Positions 1-7,816 of a stretch of 36,051 bases of DNA are shown here, piece by piece. Location: positions 1 to 36,051 of the forward strand of contig JAIOZK010000036.1 in NCBI GenBank assembly GCA_021740625.1. Reading direction: 5' to 3'. Source of the DNA: Bacteroidales bacterium (GTDB lineage: Bacteria > Bacteroidota > Bacteroidia > Bacteroidales > JAIOZK01). A program made the position numbers and the translations under genes. Positions within the stretch are counted from its first letter, which is position 1. Every line of letters begins with the position of its first letter. The notes beneath the pieces were generated by a model that saw only the letters and a program-made list of their open reading frames with translations, had not been told where the DNA came from and made no database searches.

Positions 1-74
1 ACTTTAAAGCTTTCACTGAAGTTCCTTCGCCTTCTCTCAGATACGGTTAATTTTTGTGATTTTCTTGTTGCCAT
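1..74 (-). CDS. IS transposase OrfA, N-terminal part only
   Basis: On the minus strand an ATG at 72-74 opens a frame that stays open to the window edge and gives 24 residues rich in Lys and Arg, including the stretch SERRRRNFSESFK. This Lys/Arg-rich start followed by R-NFSESFK is characteristic of the small helix-turn-helix transposase subunit (OrfA) of IS3-type insertion sequences in Bacteroidetes. The rest lies outside the window. The 65 bases between it and the permease stop at 140 are AT-rich and hold a short GTCAA/TTGAC inverted repeat (115-135), a possible part of the IS end. The IS would then sit directly downstream of the permease gene. Only 24 residues are visible, so the family call is tentative. 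Confidence 0.5.
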   Translation of the reverse strand, partial: MATRKSQKLTVSERRRRNFSESFK

Positions 75-139
75 TTTTAACTAATTTTAGTTTGTTTTTC
101 TGTTAAAAAGTGGTCAACGTATTTCAGGCATTGACAGTT

Positions 140-1369
140 TTAACTGAACCTTATCGCCTTCACCGGTGTGATCCTGGTTATGATATACGAGGGTATGATC
201 AGCATCGAAACACAAACGATCAGGGTTCCGGTATTCAGGAGCAGAATTGGCAACACTTCAAGATTAATGGGCACTACGCTCACATAATAGGATTCCTGGT
301 TCAGCTTGATAAGTTCGAAATGATCCTGCAGCAAACACAAACCTATTCCGATCAGGTTGCCCCAGATCAAACCTATGCCTATGATATATGCTGCATTGTA
401 AAGAAAAATCCACCTTATGCTGATATTCCTGGCCCCCATCGCTTTCAATATCCCGATCATATTGGTCCTTTCCAGGATCAGGATAAGCAGGGTGGAAATC
501 ATGGTGATGCCCGAAACCAATACCATCAGGATGATAATAATGATCACGTTTTTATCCTGCAAATCTAGCCAGTCGAAGATTTGGGGATAAATATCCTTAA
601 TGGAACGGGCATCCAGGTCATAGGGGATTTTATTAAAAATATATTTGGTCAGCGCTTCCAGATCATCCAGATCCTCGATAAGCACCTCAAAACCGCTCAC
701 CTGGTTTTCATCCCAGCGATTCAGGCTGATCACATGTTTAATATCGCCCAGGATGTACATTTTATCAAATTCTTCCAGCCCGGTTTCATAAATGCCCGAT
801 ACATTGAATTTCCTTCCCCGGGGTCTCGACTGATCGCTCGAAACAAAGTACATCCTCAAAGGGTCCCCAATATCCAGTTTTAACAATTCCGATAGTGCGC
901 TGGAAATGATCACATCATCTGATAATGCGCTGTCGCTGATATGAACAGGATTTCCTTTGATGATCTTATCCTGAAAAAACGACCAGTCATAATCACCTCC
1001 GATTCCTTTGAGGACCACGCCCTGTATTTGGTTTTCGGTTTTGATGATCCCAGCTTTGTTGGCAAAAACCTGTACATGCCTGATATTTTCATGCTCGGCC
1101 AGTCCGGGATAAAAATTCTGATCCCTGCTGATTGGTTTTGCTTCCAGTGAAATATTCTGGTCGTAATTACTGATCTGTATATGCCCCCCGAAACCGGTAA
1201 CTTTTCCTTGGATTTCGTTCTGAAATCCGGTGACAATAGCAATGGAAACGATCATCACGGCCAGGCCAAGAGCAATGCTGATAATGGCGATCTTGACCGC
1301 TGGCCGGGATACATTTTCCCGGCTTTTCCCTGTAATATGCCTTGCTATGAAAAGTTCCGTATTCACCAA
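140..1369 (-). CDS. LolC/LolE-type ABC transporter permease (FtsX/MacB family)
   Basis: This 409-residue integral membrane protein has the MacB/FtsX permease architecture. There is one N-terminal membrane helix (about 25-48), a long periplasmic domain (about 49-270) and three C-terminal helices (about 275-300, 320-350 and 370-400). The N-terminus, with FIARH..GK and the segment IISIALGLAVMIVSIAIVTGFQ, matches lipoprotein-releasing permeases. It would extract outer-membrane lipoproteins from the inner membrane together with an ATPase encoded elsewhere. Length is normal for the family. The ATG at 1369 lies just downstream of an outward-facing TACCTTTG element (1383-1390), so the leader would be very short. 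The gene is divergent from the NamZ-like gene and faces an IS remnant at its 3' end. Whether it handles lipoproteins or another substrate cannot be told from sequence alone. Confidence 0.85.
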   Translation of the reverse strand: MVNTELFIARHITGKSRENVSRPAVKIAIISIALGLAVMIVSIAIVTGFQNEIQGKVTGFGGHIQISNYDQNISLEAKPISRDQNFYPGLAEHENIRHVQVFANKAGIIKTENQIQGVVLKGIGGDYDWSFFQDKIIKGNPVHISDSALSDDVIISSALSELLKLDIGDPLRMYFVSSDQSRPRGRKFNVSGIYETGLEEFDKMYILGDIKHVISLNRWDENQVSGFEVLIEDLDDLEALTKYIFNKIPYDLDARSIKDIYPQIFDWLDLQDKNVIIIIILMVLVSGITMISTLLILILERTNMIGILKAMGARNISIRWIFLYNAAYIIGIGLIWGNLIGIGLCLLQDHFELIKLNQESYYVSVVPINLEVLPILLLNTGTLIVCVSMLIIPSYIITRITPVKAIRFS

Positions 1370-1381
1370 ACCTGCTTTATT

Positions 1382-1407
1382 GCAAAGGTAGAAAAGTTTA
1401 CCTTTGC
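1382..1407. promoter_or_regulatory. Symmetric divergent promoter with two mirrored -7 elements
   Basis: GCAAAGGTA (1382-1390) and TACCTTTGC (1399-1407) form a perfect 9-bp inverted repeat around an 8-base spacer. Each arm contains the Bacteroidetes -7 consensus TAnnTTTG pointing outward, one toward the permease (ATG 1369) and one toward the NamZ-like gene (ATG 1414). The distance from each -7 element to its ATG leaves leaders of only a few nucleotides. No clear -33 TTTG was found for either direction. Confidence 0.55.
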
Positions 1408-1413
1408 TTATCT

Positions 1414-2604
1414 ATGAATCTTCTGTTGACCAAAAGCTATACTTACGGTATCATGTTATTTCTGGCAATCTCATGTACCGCAACATCAGGAAAAAAAAAT
1501 CCTGACACCCTTCGCACAGGTGCTGAAAGAACAAAATTATATCTCCACTTGCTGAAGGATCAAAAAGTGGGATTTGTTGGCAATCATACCAGCATGATCG
1601 GTCATACACATCTTGTTGACAGTCTTCTGAAGCTGGGTATCAACATTGTAAGGGTTTTCAGCCCCGAACATGGATTCAGGGGAAATGCGGATGCAGGTGC
1701 AGTCATTGCATCCGGAATTGACCAGAAATCGGGCTTGCCCGTAATATCCCTTTACGGGGATCATAAAAAACCAACAAAGGACGATCTGAAGGATATTGAG
1801 CTTTTTATTTTCGATATCCAGGATGTTGGGGTACGTTTCTATACATATATTTCAACCATGACCTATGTGATGGAAGCATGTGCGGAAAACAACATCCCCC
1901 TGATCATCCTCGACCGGCCCAATCCAAATGGCCATTATGTCGACGGACCTGTTCTGGATACTACCTTCAGATCATTTATCGGATTGCATGCAGTGCCTGT
2001 TGTGCATGGTATGACGGTTGGTGAGTATGCCAGGATGCTAAATGGAGAAGGTTGGCTGGAAAATGGCCTTCAATGCGACATAAAGCTTATACCCGTCGAG
2101 AATTACACCCATCATACTTTTTATGAATTGCCTGTCAATCCTTCTCCAAATCTAAAAAACATGAATGCTATTTACCTCTATCCTTCATTGTGTTTTTTTG
2201 AAGGAACAATTGTCAGTGTGGGAAGGGGGACGGAACACCCGTTTGAGGTTTTTGGACATCCTGATTTTGCAATTGGAAGTTATGTGTTCACTCCCGAATC
2301 CATGAAAGGAGCCGGAAACCCAAAATACGAAGGGCAGAATTGTTACGGAACTTCCTTGATCAGTTACACCAAAACATCCGGTATCCCTTATCAAATAAAC
2401 CTTTCATGGCTCTTCAACTATTATGATTATTTTAAGGAAAAGGATGGATTTTTCAATTCCTATTTCGACAAACTCGCCGGCACGGATAAACTCAGGAAAA
2501 AAATTGAAAATGGAATTTCGGATGAAGAAATCAAGATCTCCTGGCAGGATGACCTGAATGCATTCAAAAAGATAAGAAAGAAGTATCTTCTTTATGATGA
2601 ATAA
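1414..2604 (+). CDS. NamZ-like exo-beta-N-acetylmuramidase (DUF1343, GH171), probable lipoprotein
   Basis: This 396-residue protein belongs to the DUF1343/NamZ family, whose Bacillus member cleaves terminal N-acetylmuramic acid from peptidoglycan fragments during wall recycling. The N-terminus is a short hydrophobic segment ending in LAISC, so Cys21 is a likely lipidation site. The family signature FSPEHGFRG is present, with Glu85 the likely catalytic acidic residue. FDIQDVGVRFYTY, LDRPNPN and HGMTVGEYA are further family blocks. Mature length is normal. The leader predicted from the -7 element at 1399-1406 is very short, but starting at Met14 would leave too short a signal sequence. Related genes are often found near peptidoglycan-recycling genes; none is adjacent here. 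Confidence 0.85.
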   Translation: MNLLLTKSYTYGIMLFLAISCTATSGKKNPDTLRTGAERTKLYLHLLKDQKVGFVGNHTSMIGHTHLVDSLLKLGINIVRVFSPEHGFRGNADAGAVIASGIDQKSGLPVISLYGDHKKPTKDDLKDIELFIFDIQDVGVRFYTYISTMTYVMEACAENNIPLIILDRPNPNGHYVDGPVLDTTFRSFIGLHAVPVVHGMTVGEYARMLNGEGWLENGLQCDIKLIPVENYTHHTFYELPVNPSPNLKNMNAIYLYPSLCFFEGTIVSVGRGTEHPFEVFGHPDFAIGSYVFTPESMKGAGNPKYEGQNCYGTSLISYTKTSGIPYQINLSWLFNYYDYFKEKDGFFNSYFDKLAGTDKLRKKIENGISDEEIKISWQDDLNAFKKIRKKYLLYDE

Positions 2605-2632
2605 AAAAGGCCTCAATCCCCCGACTGAAGCC
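2603..2632 (-). terminator. Rho-independent terminator of the aminotransferase gene
   Basis: On the minus strand a 7-bp stem with one mismatch (arms 2626-2632 and 2609-2615, 10-base loop) is followed by six T residues (complement of 2603-2608). It directly follows the aminotransferase stop at 2650 and abuts the convergent NamZ-like stop codon. Confidence 0.7.
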
Positions 2633-2649
2633 CAATTATTAATTATTAA

Positions 2650-3849
2650 TTATGTAGTTCTACCCGGATACACCTTCAGCGCTTCTTCCAAACACTTCAT
2701 TGCACTTTTCAGATCATTCACATTCAGCACATAGCTGATACGCACTTCATCCTCTCCCCTGCCCTTTGTGCTGTAAAAACCTGATGCCGGAGCAAACATT
2801 ACCGTCTGGTTCTTGTAGTTAAAATCTTCGAGCAACCACTGGCAGAATCTGTCGCTGTTGTCGATCGGCAGTTTTGCCACAACATAGAAAGCTCCCTTGG
2901 GTTTCGGACAAAATGCTCCTTCAATTTTGTTGATGGATTCATACACAACAGTCCTGCGGGCATCATATTCCTTCAGAACCTCATCGAAATAAGAATCGGG
3001 TACATCAATGGCGGCCTCTGCTGCAACCTGTCCAAAACTCGGCGGACTCAACCTTGCTTGTGCAAATTTCAGGGCGGTTTTCATCACCTCTTTGTTTTTG
3101 GAAATCATGAATCCAACCCGTATACCGCAGGCACTGTATCTTTTGGAAGTTGAATCGATCATGATCACATGATCTTCAACTCCCTTCAGATACATGGCAG
3201 AATAATGCTTGTGCCCGTCATAGCAAAATTCACGATAAACTTCGTCGGTGATCAGGTAAAGATCATATTTCTTTACAATGTCACGCAAGGTTTCCAGCTC
3301 TTCTTTGGAATACAGGTAACCCGTGGGATTGTTCGGGTTACAGATCATGATGGCTCTTGTTTTTTCCGTAATGGCCTTCTCAAATTCTTCCATGGGAGGC
3401 AGTGCAAAACCTGTGTCAATACTGGAGAAAATAGGTTTTACCACTACGCCCGCATTGATGGCAAACCCGTTGTAATTCGCATAAAAGGGCTCGGGTATGA
3501 TAATTTCATCGCCCTGATCAAGGCAGGAATTCATCGCAAAAAGAATCGCTTCGGATGCTCCGGCACCTACAATAATATCATCGGGTGTTAGATCAATATT
3601 GTACTTTTTGTAATATTCAGTAAGTTTTTTTCTGAAAGAAAGTATACCGGCAGAATGACTGTAGGCCACTACTTTATCTTTAAAATTCCTGACAGCGTTC
3701 AGGGCTACTTCCGGAGTTTCTATATCCGGCTGCCCTATATTCAAATGATAGACCTTAACGCCTTTACTTTTGGCAGTTTCTGCAAATGGTACCAACTTGC
3801 GAATGGGTGACTCGGGCATCATAACCCCTTTTTTTGAAATCTTCGGCAT
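2650..3849 (-). CDS. PLP-dependent aminotransferase, class I/II (aspartate aminotransferase-like)
   Basis: This 399-residue fold type I aminotransferase has the expected blocks: N-terminal MPESPIRKLVPFA and VYHLNIGQPDIETP, AGASEAILFA for cofactor phosphate contact, NPNNPTG, and DEVYREF with the cofactor-ring Asp. STSKRYSACGIRVG carries the Schiff-base Lys236. C-terminal EDEVRISYVLN contains the Arg that binds the substrate carboxylate. Substrate choice within the AspC-like group is not readable from sequence. It would transfer amino groups to 2-oxoglutarate or pyruvate in the cytoplasm. A strong terminator follows it, and another one (3876-3906) separates it from the upstream DUF1573 gene, so it is probably a single transcript. 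The start at 3849 gives the normal N-terminus. Confidence 0.85.
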   Translation of the reverse strand: MPKISKKGVMMPESPIRKLVPFAETAKSKGVKVYHLNIGQPDIETPEVALNAVRNFKDKVVAYSHSAGILSFRKKLTEYYKKYNIDLTPDDIIVGAGASEAILFAMNSCLDQGDEIIIPEPFYANYNGFAINAGVVVKPIFSSIDTGFALPPMEEFEKAITEKTRAIMICNPNNPTGYLYSKEELETLRDIVKKYDLYLITDEVYREFCYDGHKHYSAMYLKGVEDHVIMIDSTSKRYSACGIRVGFMISKNKEVMKTALKFAQARLSPPSFGQVAAEAAIDVPDSYFDEVLKEYDARRTVVYESINKIEGAFCPKPKGAFYVVAKLPIDNSDRFCQWLLEDFNYKNQTVMFAPASGFYSTKGRGEDEVRISYVLNVNDLKSAMKCLEEALKVYPGRTT

Positions 3850-3875
3850 GGTTTATAAATTTAATTCAGATCAAT

Positions 3876-3906
3876 AAAAAAATCCCGATATCATTACTAC
3901 CGGGAT
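3876..3906 (-). terminator. Rho-independent terminator of the DUF1573 gene
   Basis: The minus strand reads ATCCCG, a 13-base loop, CGGGAT, then seven T residues (complement of 3876-3882). The arms are 3901-3906 and 3882-3887. It sits 28 bases after the DUF1573 stop codon and upstream of the aminotransferase start. Confidence 0.7.
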
Positions 3907-3933
3907 AATATTTAACACCATTTCATTTTAATC

Positions 3934-4395
3934 CTATTTGTTAACTGGAGAACCTCCCTGATCAATATTCTTCACAGGTGCTTCTTCCTTTGGTTTTCTG
4001 GAAACCTCGCCCTTGATCCTGAGAATAACAGGATTGTTCTTGGCATTGGAATAAATAGTAACACTTTTGTTGATCCTTCCAACTCTCTTTGTGTTGTAAG
4101 TAACTTTAACCTTATCTGTCTTCCCGGGAAGGATAGGCTGTTTGGGCCATGTGGGGACAGTACAACCGCACGAAGACCTTGGTCTGCTGAGTATCAATGG
4201 TTCTTTCCCTGTGTTTTCAAATTCGAAATAACAGGTACCATCACCTCCCACTTCGATCGTTCCATAATCATGTACTGTTTTTTCAAATGATATTTCCGGA
4301 GCATTCGGATTATCTTCCTTATTGGAACTGCTTTGTGCATATAGCACAGAAGTACCAGCAAAAACCACTACGAGTATCAGTATTATTTTTTTCAT
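3934..4395 (-). CDS. Exported DUF1573 domain protein
   Basis: From the ATG at 4395 this is a 153-residue protein with a signal peptide (MKKIILILVVVFAGTSVLYAQ) and one DUF1573 domain (about 35-135). The domain has the typical HDYGTIEVGG start, FEFENTGKEPLIL, the SSCGCTVPTWP block and a late VTIYSNAKNNPVILRIKGE strand. DUF1573 domains have an Ig-like/ASPM-SPD-2 fold and are abundant in Bacteroidetes, but their molecular function is not established. The frame remains open 35 codons further upstream, but a -7 element at 4422-4429 lies inside that extension, so 4395 is the better start. The tail is rich in Lys, Glu and Pro. Confidence 0.8.
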   Translation of the reverse strand: MKKIILILVVVFAGTSVLYAQSSSNKEDNPNAPEISFEKTVHDYGTIEVGGDGTCYFEFENTGKEPLILSRPRSSCGCTVPTWPKQPILPGKTDKVKVTYNTKRVGRINKSVTIYSNAKNNPVILRIKGEVSRKPKEEAPVKNIDQGGSPVNK

Positions 4396-4421
4396 AGCTT
4401 TTGTGAATATTTTATTTCCGA

Positions 4422-4429
4422 CAAAGTTA
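4422..4429 (-). promoter_or_regulatory. Bacteroidetes -7 element (TAACTTTG) of the DUF1573 gene
   Basis: The minus strand reads TAACTTTG, a match to TAnnTTTG, 26 bases before the ATG at 4395. It excludes longer start codons. Bases 4430-4684 hold no gene; they are the divergent spacer toward the FakA-FakB fusion. Confidence 0.5.
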
Positions 4430-4684
4430 ATCAAATATTGAATGAATCCATGTGATTTATGTTTTTTTAACTGTATAGGATATTTATTATTGCGAATCAT
4501 GGATTATTTGTTATCGATTCCCTTGCTGGTCAGGTTGAAAATTTTCAATTTCACACCATACACCACTTATGATAATTAAAAGCATTTGAGTATTAATTTA
4601 CCATATTTTAAATACCGGTACTGATTATCAGTTAGATTACAAGGCTTATAGACAAAAGCAAACAAGCATCCACTAATTATTTTG

Positions 4685-4692
4685 TATCTTTG
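4685..4692 (+). promoter_or_regulatory. Bacteroidetes -7 element (TATCTTTG) of the FakA-FakB fusion gene
   Basis: TATCTTTG followed by GC is an exact TAnnTTTG match 20 bases upstream of the ATG at 4713. No convincing -33 TTTG is seen at the expected distance. Confidence 0.55.
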
Positions 4693-4712
4693 CAAAGCCA
4701 ATTTTTGAATAA

Positions 4713-6524
4713 ATGGACTCAAAGCAGAAATTAAAAGACATACAAAAGATAAACGGTAAGCAGCTTTACTACAGCTTTGTTGCCGGTGCCCAGAAAATTT
4801 TCGAACATCAGAAAGCGATTAACAAGATCAACGTTTTCCCTGTTCCTGATGGTGATACGGGAACCAACCTGGCTTCTACCCTGAGATCAATCGTGGATAC
4901 TTCCATTCCAACAAAAAACTTTAAAGAAACCGCTGTGGCTCTTGCAGATGCTGCCTTGATCGGTGCCAGGGGAAATTCCGGGATCATTTTTGCCCAGTTT
5001 CTTTATGGATTTAGCAATGAATTAGAAAATGAACAAAGCATCGATGTGAATTCATTTTCAAATTCGGTAAGCAAAGCTGTCGATTATGCTTACGATAGCA
5101 TCCAGAATCCTGTTGAGGGAACCATGATCACAGTTATCAAAGACTGGGCAGAATCGATGCACAGCCTGAAAGATAAGATTACGGATTTCAACAAACTCCT
5201 GGCTGATTCATACCAGCGAGCCAAACAATCTTTGCTTGAAACCAAGGAAAAACTCGAAATACTGGCCCGGAACAAGGTTGTCGATGCCGGAGCCAAAGGA
5301 TTCGTTGTTTTCCTGGAAGGAGTAATAGACTTCTTTAAAAACGGAAAACTTAAGGAACTCCTCCTCTCACACGCTTTGCAGCCGGCTTTTGAGGATAAGA
5401 TAGAAAGCCTTACCCACGAGCGTTTTAACTTCAGATATTGCACCGAGGCTTTGTTGTCAGGTGATGAACTCGACCGCTGTAACATCCGCAATAAACTGGA
5501 GCAATATGGAGATTCGATAGTGGTTGCAGGATCACCAAAAAAAGTCAGGGTTCACGTGCATACGGACCAACCTGCAAAACTTTTCAAGGATCTTTACCAA
5601 TGCGGCAATATCATTTCCCAGAAAGTAGATGATATGATCATGCAACAAAAAATCGTTCATGATCGGAATTCCAATATTGCACTGCTTACTGATTCAACCT
5701 GCGATCTTCCGCAGGAGATCATTGAAAAATATCAGATCCATGTCATCCCGCTTAGTGTGCATTTCGGAGAAACACATTTTCTTGATCAGGTAACACTGAA
5801 ATCCTCCCAATTCTATAAAATGTTTGAAAAGAGCAAGGTACATCCCAGCAGCGCTCAACCTACCATTAAAGAATTTACCAACAAATACAATTACCTGAGC
5901 ACACATTATGAGAACATCCTTGGAATACATCTGAGCAAAGCCCTGAGTGGAACAATGGAGAATAGCAAAAAATCTGCCCGAAGCATTCAGGAACAAACTG
6001 GCATGGATATAAATATCTTCGACTCCAGAAAAGTTACCGGCGCACTAGGCCTCATTGTTTTAAGAACAGCCAGAGCCATTGAAGCGGGGCTTTCAATTGA
6101 TGAGATCAAAAGCAAGATCAACAACTGGATTGATAACTGCGAAGTATTTGTAAGTGTAAAAACACTGAAATACATGGTTCGGGGAGGCAGGGTCAGCAGG
6201 ATGAAAGGCCTTATAGGCAATCTGATGAACATGAAACCGATTGTTAGCATGGATAAGGAAGGAAAGTCCAGATTACTCAGCAAATCATTTAGTGAAAAAG
6301 GCAGCATGAAGAAGATATATGGTTTGCTTGAAGAAAATTTTGCTGAGGGTAAAATCTGGGGTTATTCCATAACGCATGTCAAAAACGAAAAAACTGCCCA
6401 ATGGTACGCTGAAAAACTCAAGAATATTAGCGGAAAGGAACCCGAGTTTATACATGATGCATCTCCTGTACTTGGTGCAAATACAGGTCCGGGAACGGTT
6501 GCTGTATCCTTTATGAAGGAATAA
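4713..6524 (+). CDS. FakA-FakB fusion: DhaL/DAK2 kinase domain plus DegV fatty-acid-binding domain
   Basis: This 603-residue cytoplasmic protein joins two proteins that are usually separate. Residues 1 to about 205 are the DhaL/DAK2 kinase domain, with NVFPVPDGDTGTN (40-52) and GARGNSGI for metal-ATP binding. Residues about 230-310 match the middle domain of FakA, including Cys243 and the pair His281/His283, which align with the metal-binding Cys and HxH there. From about 317 to the end is a DegV/FakB domain with LLTDSTCDLP, SSAQPT and LSGT motifs that bind the acyl carboxylate. Fatty acid kinase makes acyl phosphate from exogenous fatty acid for phospholipid synthesis. The C-terminal FakB-docking domain of FakA is absent; the fused DegV replaces it. 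No phospholipid gene is adjacent. It has its own promoter at 4685. Confidence 0.85.
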   Translation: MDSKQKLKDIQKINGKQLYYSFVAGAQKIFEHQKAINKINVFPVPDGDTGTNLASTLRSIVDTSIPTKNFKETAVALADAALIGARGNSGIIFAQFLYGFSNELENEQSIDVNSFSNSVSKAVDYAYDSIQNPVEGTMITVIKDWAESMHSLKDKITDFNKLLADSYQRAKQSLLETKEKLEILARNKVVDAGAKGFVVFLEGVIDFFKNGKLKELLLSHALQPAFEDKIESLTHERFNFRYCTEALLSGDELDRCNIRNKLEQYGDSIVVAGSPKKVRVHVHTDQPAKLFKDLYQCGNIISQKVDDMIMQQKIVHDRNSNIALLTDSTCDLPQEIIEKYQIHVIPLSVHFGETHFLDQVTLKSSQFYKMFEKSKVHPSSAQPTIKEFTNKYNYLSTHYENILGIHLSKALSGTMENSKKSARSIQEQTGMDINIFDSRKVTGALGLIVLRTARAIEAGLSIDEIKSKINNWIDNCEVFVSVKTLKYMVRGGRVSRMKGLIGNLMNMKPIVSMDKEGKSRLLSKSFSEKGSMKKIYGLLEENFAEGKIWGYSITHVKNEKTAQWYAEKLKNISGKEPEFIHDASPVLGANTGPGTVAVSFMKE

Positions 6525-6577
6525 TTTTCTTGCTTGGAATGAAAAACATACCTTTATCTCAACAAAACAAAACGGAT

Positions 6578-7003
6578 ATGAAAATATTACTCAAACAATC
6601 GGTATTGCTGTTTGCTTTTGTCATGCTTCAAAGTATGTTGTTTTCTCAATCCTCATGGCAAATCACCCTGAACAATGATACAGAACCATTTTATGGAGAA
6701 TTCAATAAGGAAGACGGAATTGTTTTTAAATTCAAAAAGAGAACTGATTTTCTGCATTTTACAGAAACAAAAGCTTCTGAAAATATCGATAAGGAAAGGA
6801 TGATCATCATCCGGCCCAAAGGAAAAGAAGAAATACTTTTCGAAATCCCCCTTAAAAAGGGTGAGATCAACAAGGCTCATTTCCATGTCAACCGGGTCTA
6901 CCACATTCTGGATGAGGAATACAGAGTTGATGATCAGAAATTTGAAATTATAGAAGTGTGGGATGGCGGAGAAAAAGTGATCTTGACGTATACGTATATT
7001 TGA
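6578..7003 (+). CDS. Small exported protein of unknown function
   Basis: From the ATG at 6578 this is a 141-residue protein with a clear signal peptide (hydrophobic run LLKQSVLLFAFVMLQSMLFSQ) and a mature part of mostly beta-type sequence ending in a repeated Tyr/Thr pattern. I do not recognise a family. The upstream in-frame ATGs at 6530 and 6539 would bury the signal sequence behind a polar stretch, and a near-consensus TACCTTTA (6549-6556) suggests transcription starts after them. It lies 53 bases after the FakA-FakB fusion and could be partly co-transcribed. It has no Cys in the mature part and no membrane segment beyond the signal, which suggests a soluble periplasmic protein. Confidence 0.6.
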   Translation: MKILLKQSVLLFAFVMLQSMLFSQSSWQITLNNDTEPFYGEFNKEDGIVFKFKKRTDFLHFTETKASENIDKERMIIIRPKGKEEILFEIPLKKGEINKAHFHVNRVYHILDEEYRVDDQKFEIIEVWDGGEKVILTYTYI

Positions 7004-7078
7004 TGCTTGATACTGGATTGAGGAGCTAACCACTGAGAGAATCCAGCATCCATTATCTAGCTTTAAATTTCAATCTTC

Positions 7079-7810
7079 ATGAATGGCTTTGTTGCAAACA
7101 TCCAACGCTTTTGCATACACGACGGTCCGGGGATCAGAACAACAGTCTTCTTCCAGGGATGTCCTCTGAATTGTTGGTGGTGTCATAATGTTGAATTTAT
7201 ACCAATTGATGGCCAAACAACCAGGGAGTATTCGGTTGATTCGCTTCTGGAGGAGATTCTTAAGGACAGGGTTTTCTTTGAAACTTCGGAAGGTGGAGTT
7301 ACTTTTTCAGGAGGGGAACCATTGACACAGCCTCATTTCCTGAATAAAGTTTTAAAGGCCTGTAGAAAAAGGAATATACATACAGCAATTGATACCTCGG
7401 GCTATGCTCAAAGGAATATCATGCTGGAGATCGCTTCCCAGGCAAACCTGCTTCTGTTTGACCTGAAACTTTTCTCAGACAAGGATCATATTAAATACAC
7501 AGGAGTGTCCAACAAAATAATTTTGGACAACCTTATCCAACTGGACGAACAAAATTACCCCATGCGGATCAGGATACCCCTGATCCCGGGCATTAGCGAT
7601 CAGGTTGAAAACATTCAGGGCATAATCGAACTGATACAGTCATTGAAAAATACACACCCGGTTGACATCCTGCCCTATCACCAAATGGCAGAAGAAAAAT
7701 ACAAACGTCTCGAAATACCTTATAAAATCAAAGGGGCCAGGCAAAAAAAGCATGAGCTGCAAAAAGTCAGAAATATGTTTAAAAAACACAATATCACTGT
7801 AAATATTTAA
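7079..7810 (+). CDS. Glycyl-radical enzyme activating protein (radical SAM), short PflA-like form
   Basis: This 243-residue radical SAM activase has the cluster-binding motif Cys28-x3-Cys32-x2-Cys35 in GCPLNCWWC, followed by the SAM-binding TFSGGEP block and the DTSGY strand. The N-terminal FCIHDGPGIRTTVFF is typical of glycyl-radical activases. It would use S-adenosylmethionine to abstract the Gly762 hydrogen of the neighbouring enzyme, whose ATG lies 6 bases after its stop, so the two form one operon. Most activases of non-PFL glycyl-radical enzymes carry an extra ferredoxin-like insert with eight Cys after the first motif; here the sequence passes directly from CHNVEFIP to the YSVDSLLEEILKDR helix, so the insert is missing. 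In length it resembles PflA. The partner is inferred from adjacency. Confidence 0.85.
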   Translation: MNGFVANIQRFCIHDGPGIRTTVFFQGCPLNCWWCHNVEFIPIDGQTTREYSVDSLLEEILKDRVFFETSEGGVTFSGGEPLTQPHFLNKVLKACRKRNIHTAIDTSGYAQRNIMLEIASQANLLLFDLKLFSDKDHIKYTGVSNKIILDNLIQLDEQNYPMRIRIPLIPGISDQVENIQGIIELIQSLKNTHPVDILPYHQMAEEKYKRLEIPYKIKGARQKKHELQKVRNMFKKHNITVNI

Positions 7811-7816
7811 AAGAAT

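Noticed and set aside
3169-3591. Long plus-strand frame inside the aminotransferase gene
   Set aside because: It is antisense to a gene with full PLP-enzyme motifs and shows no domain of its own.
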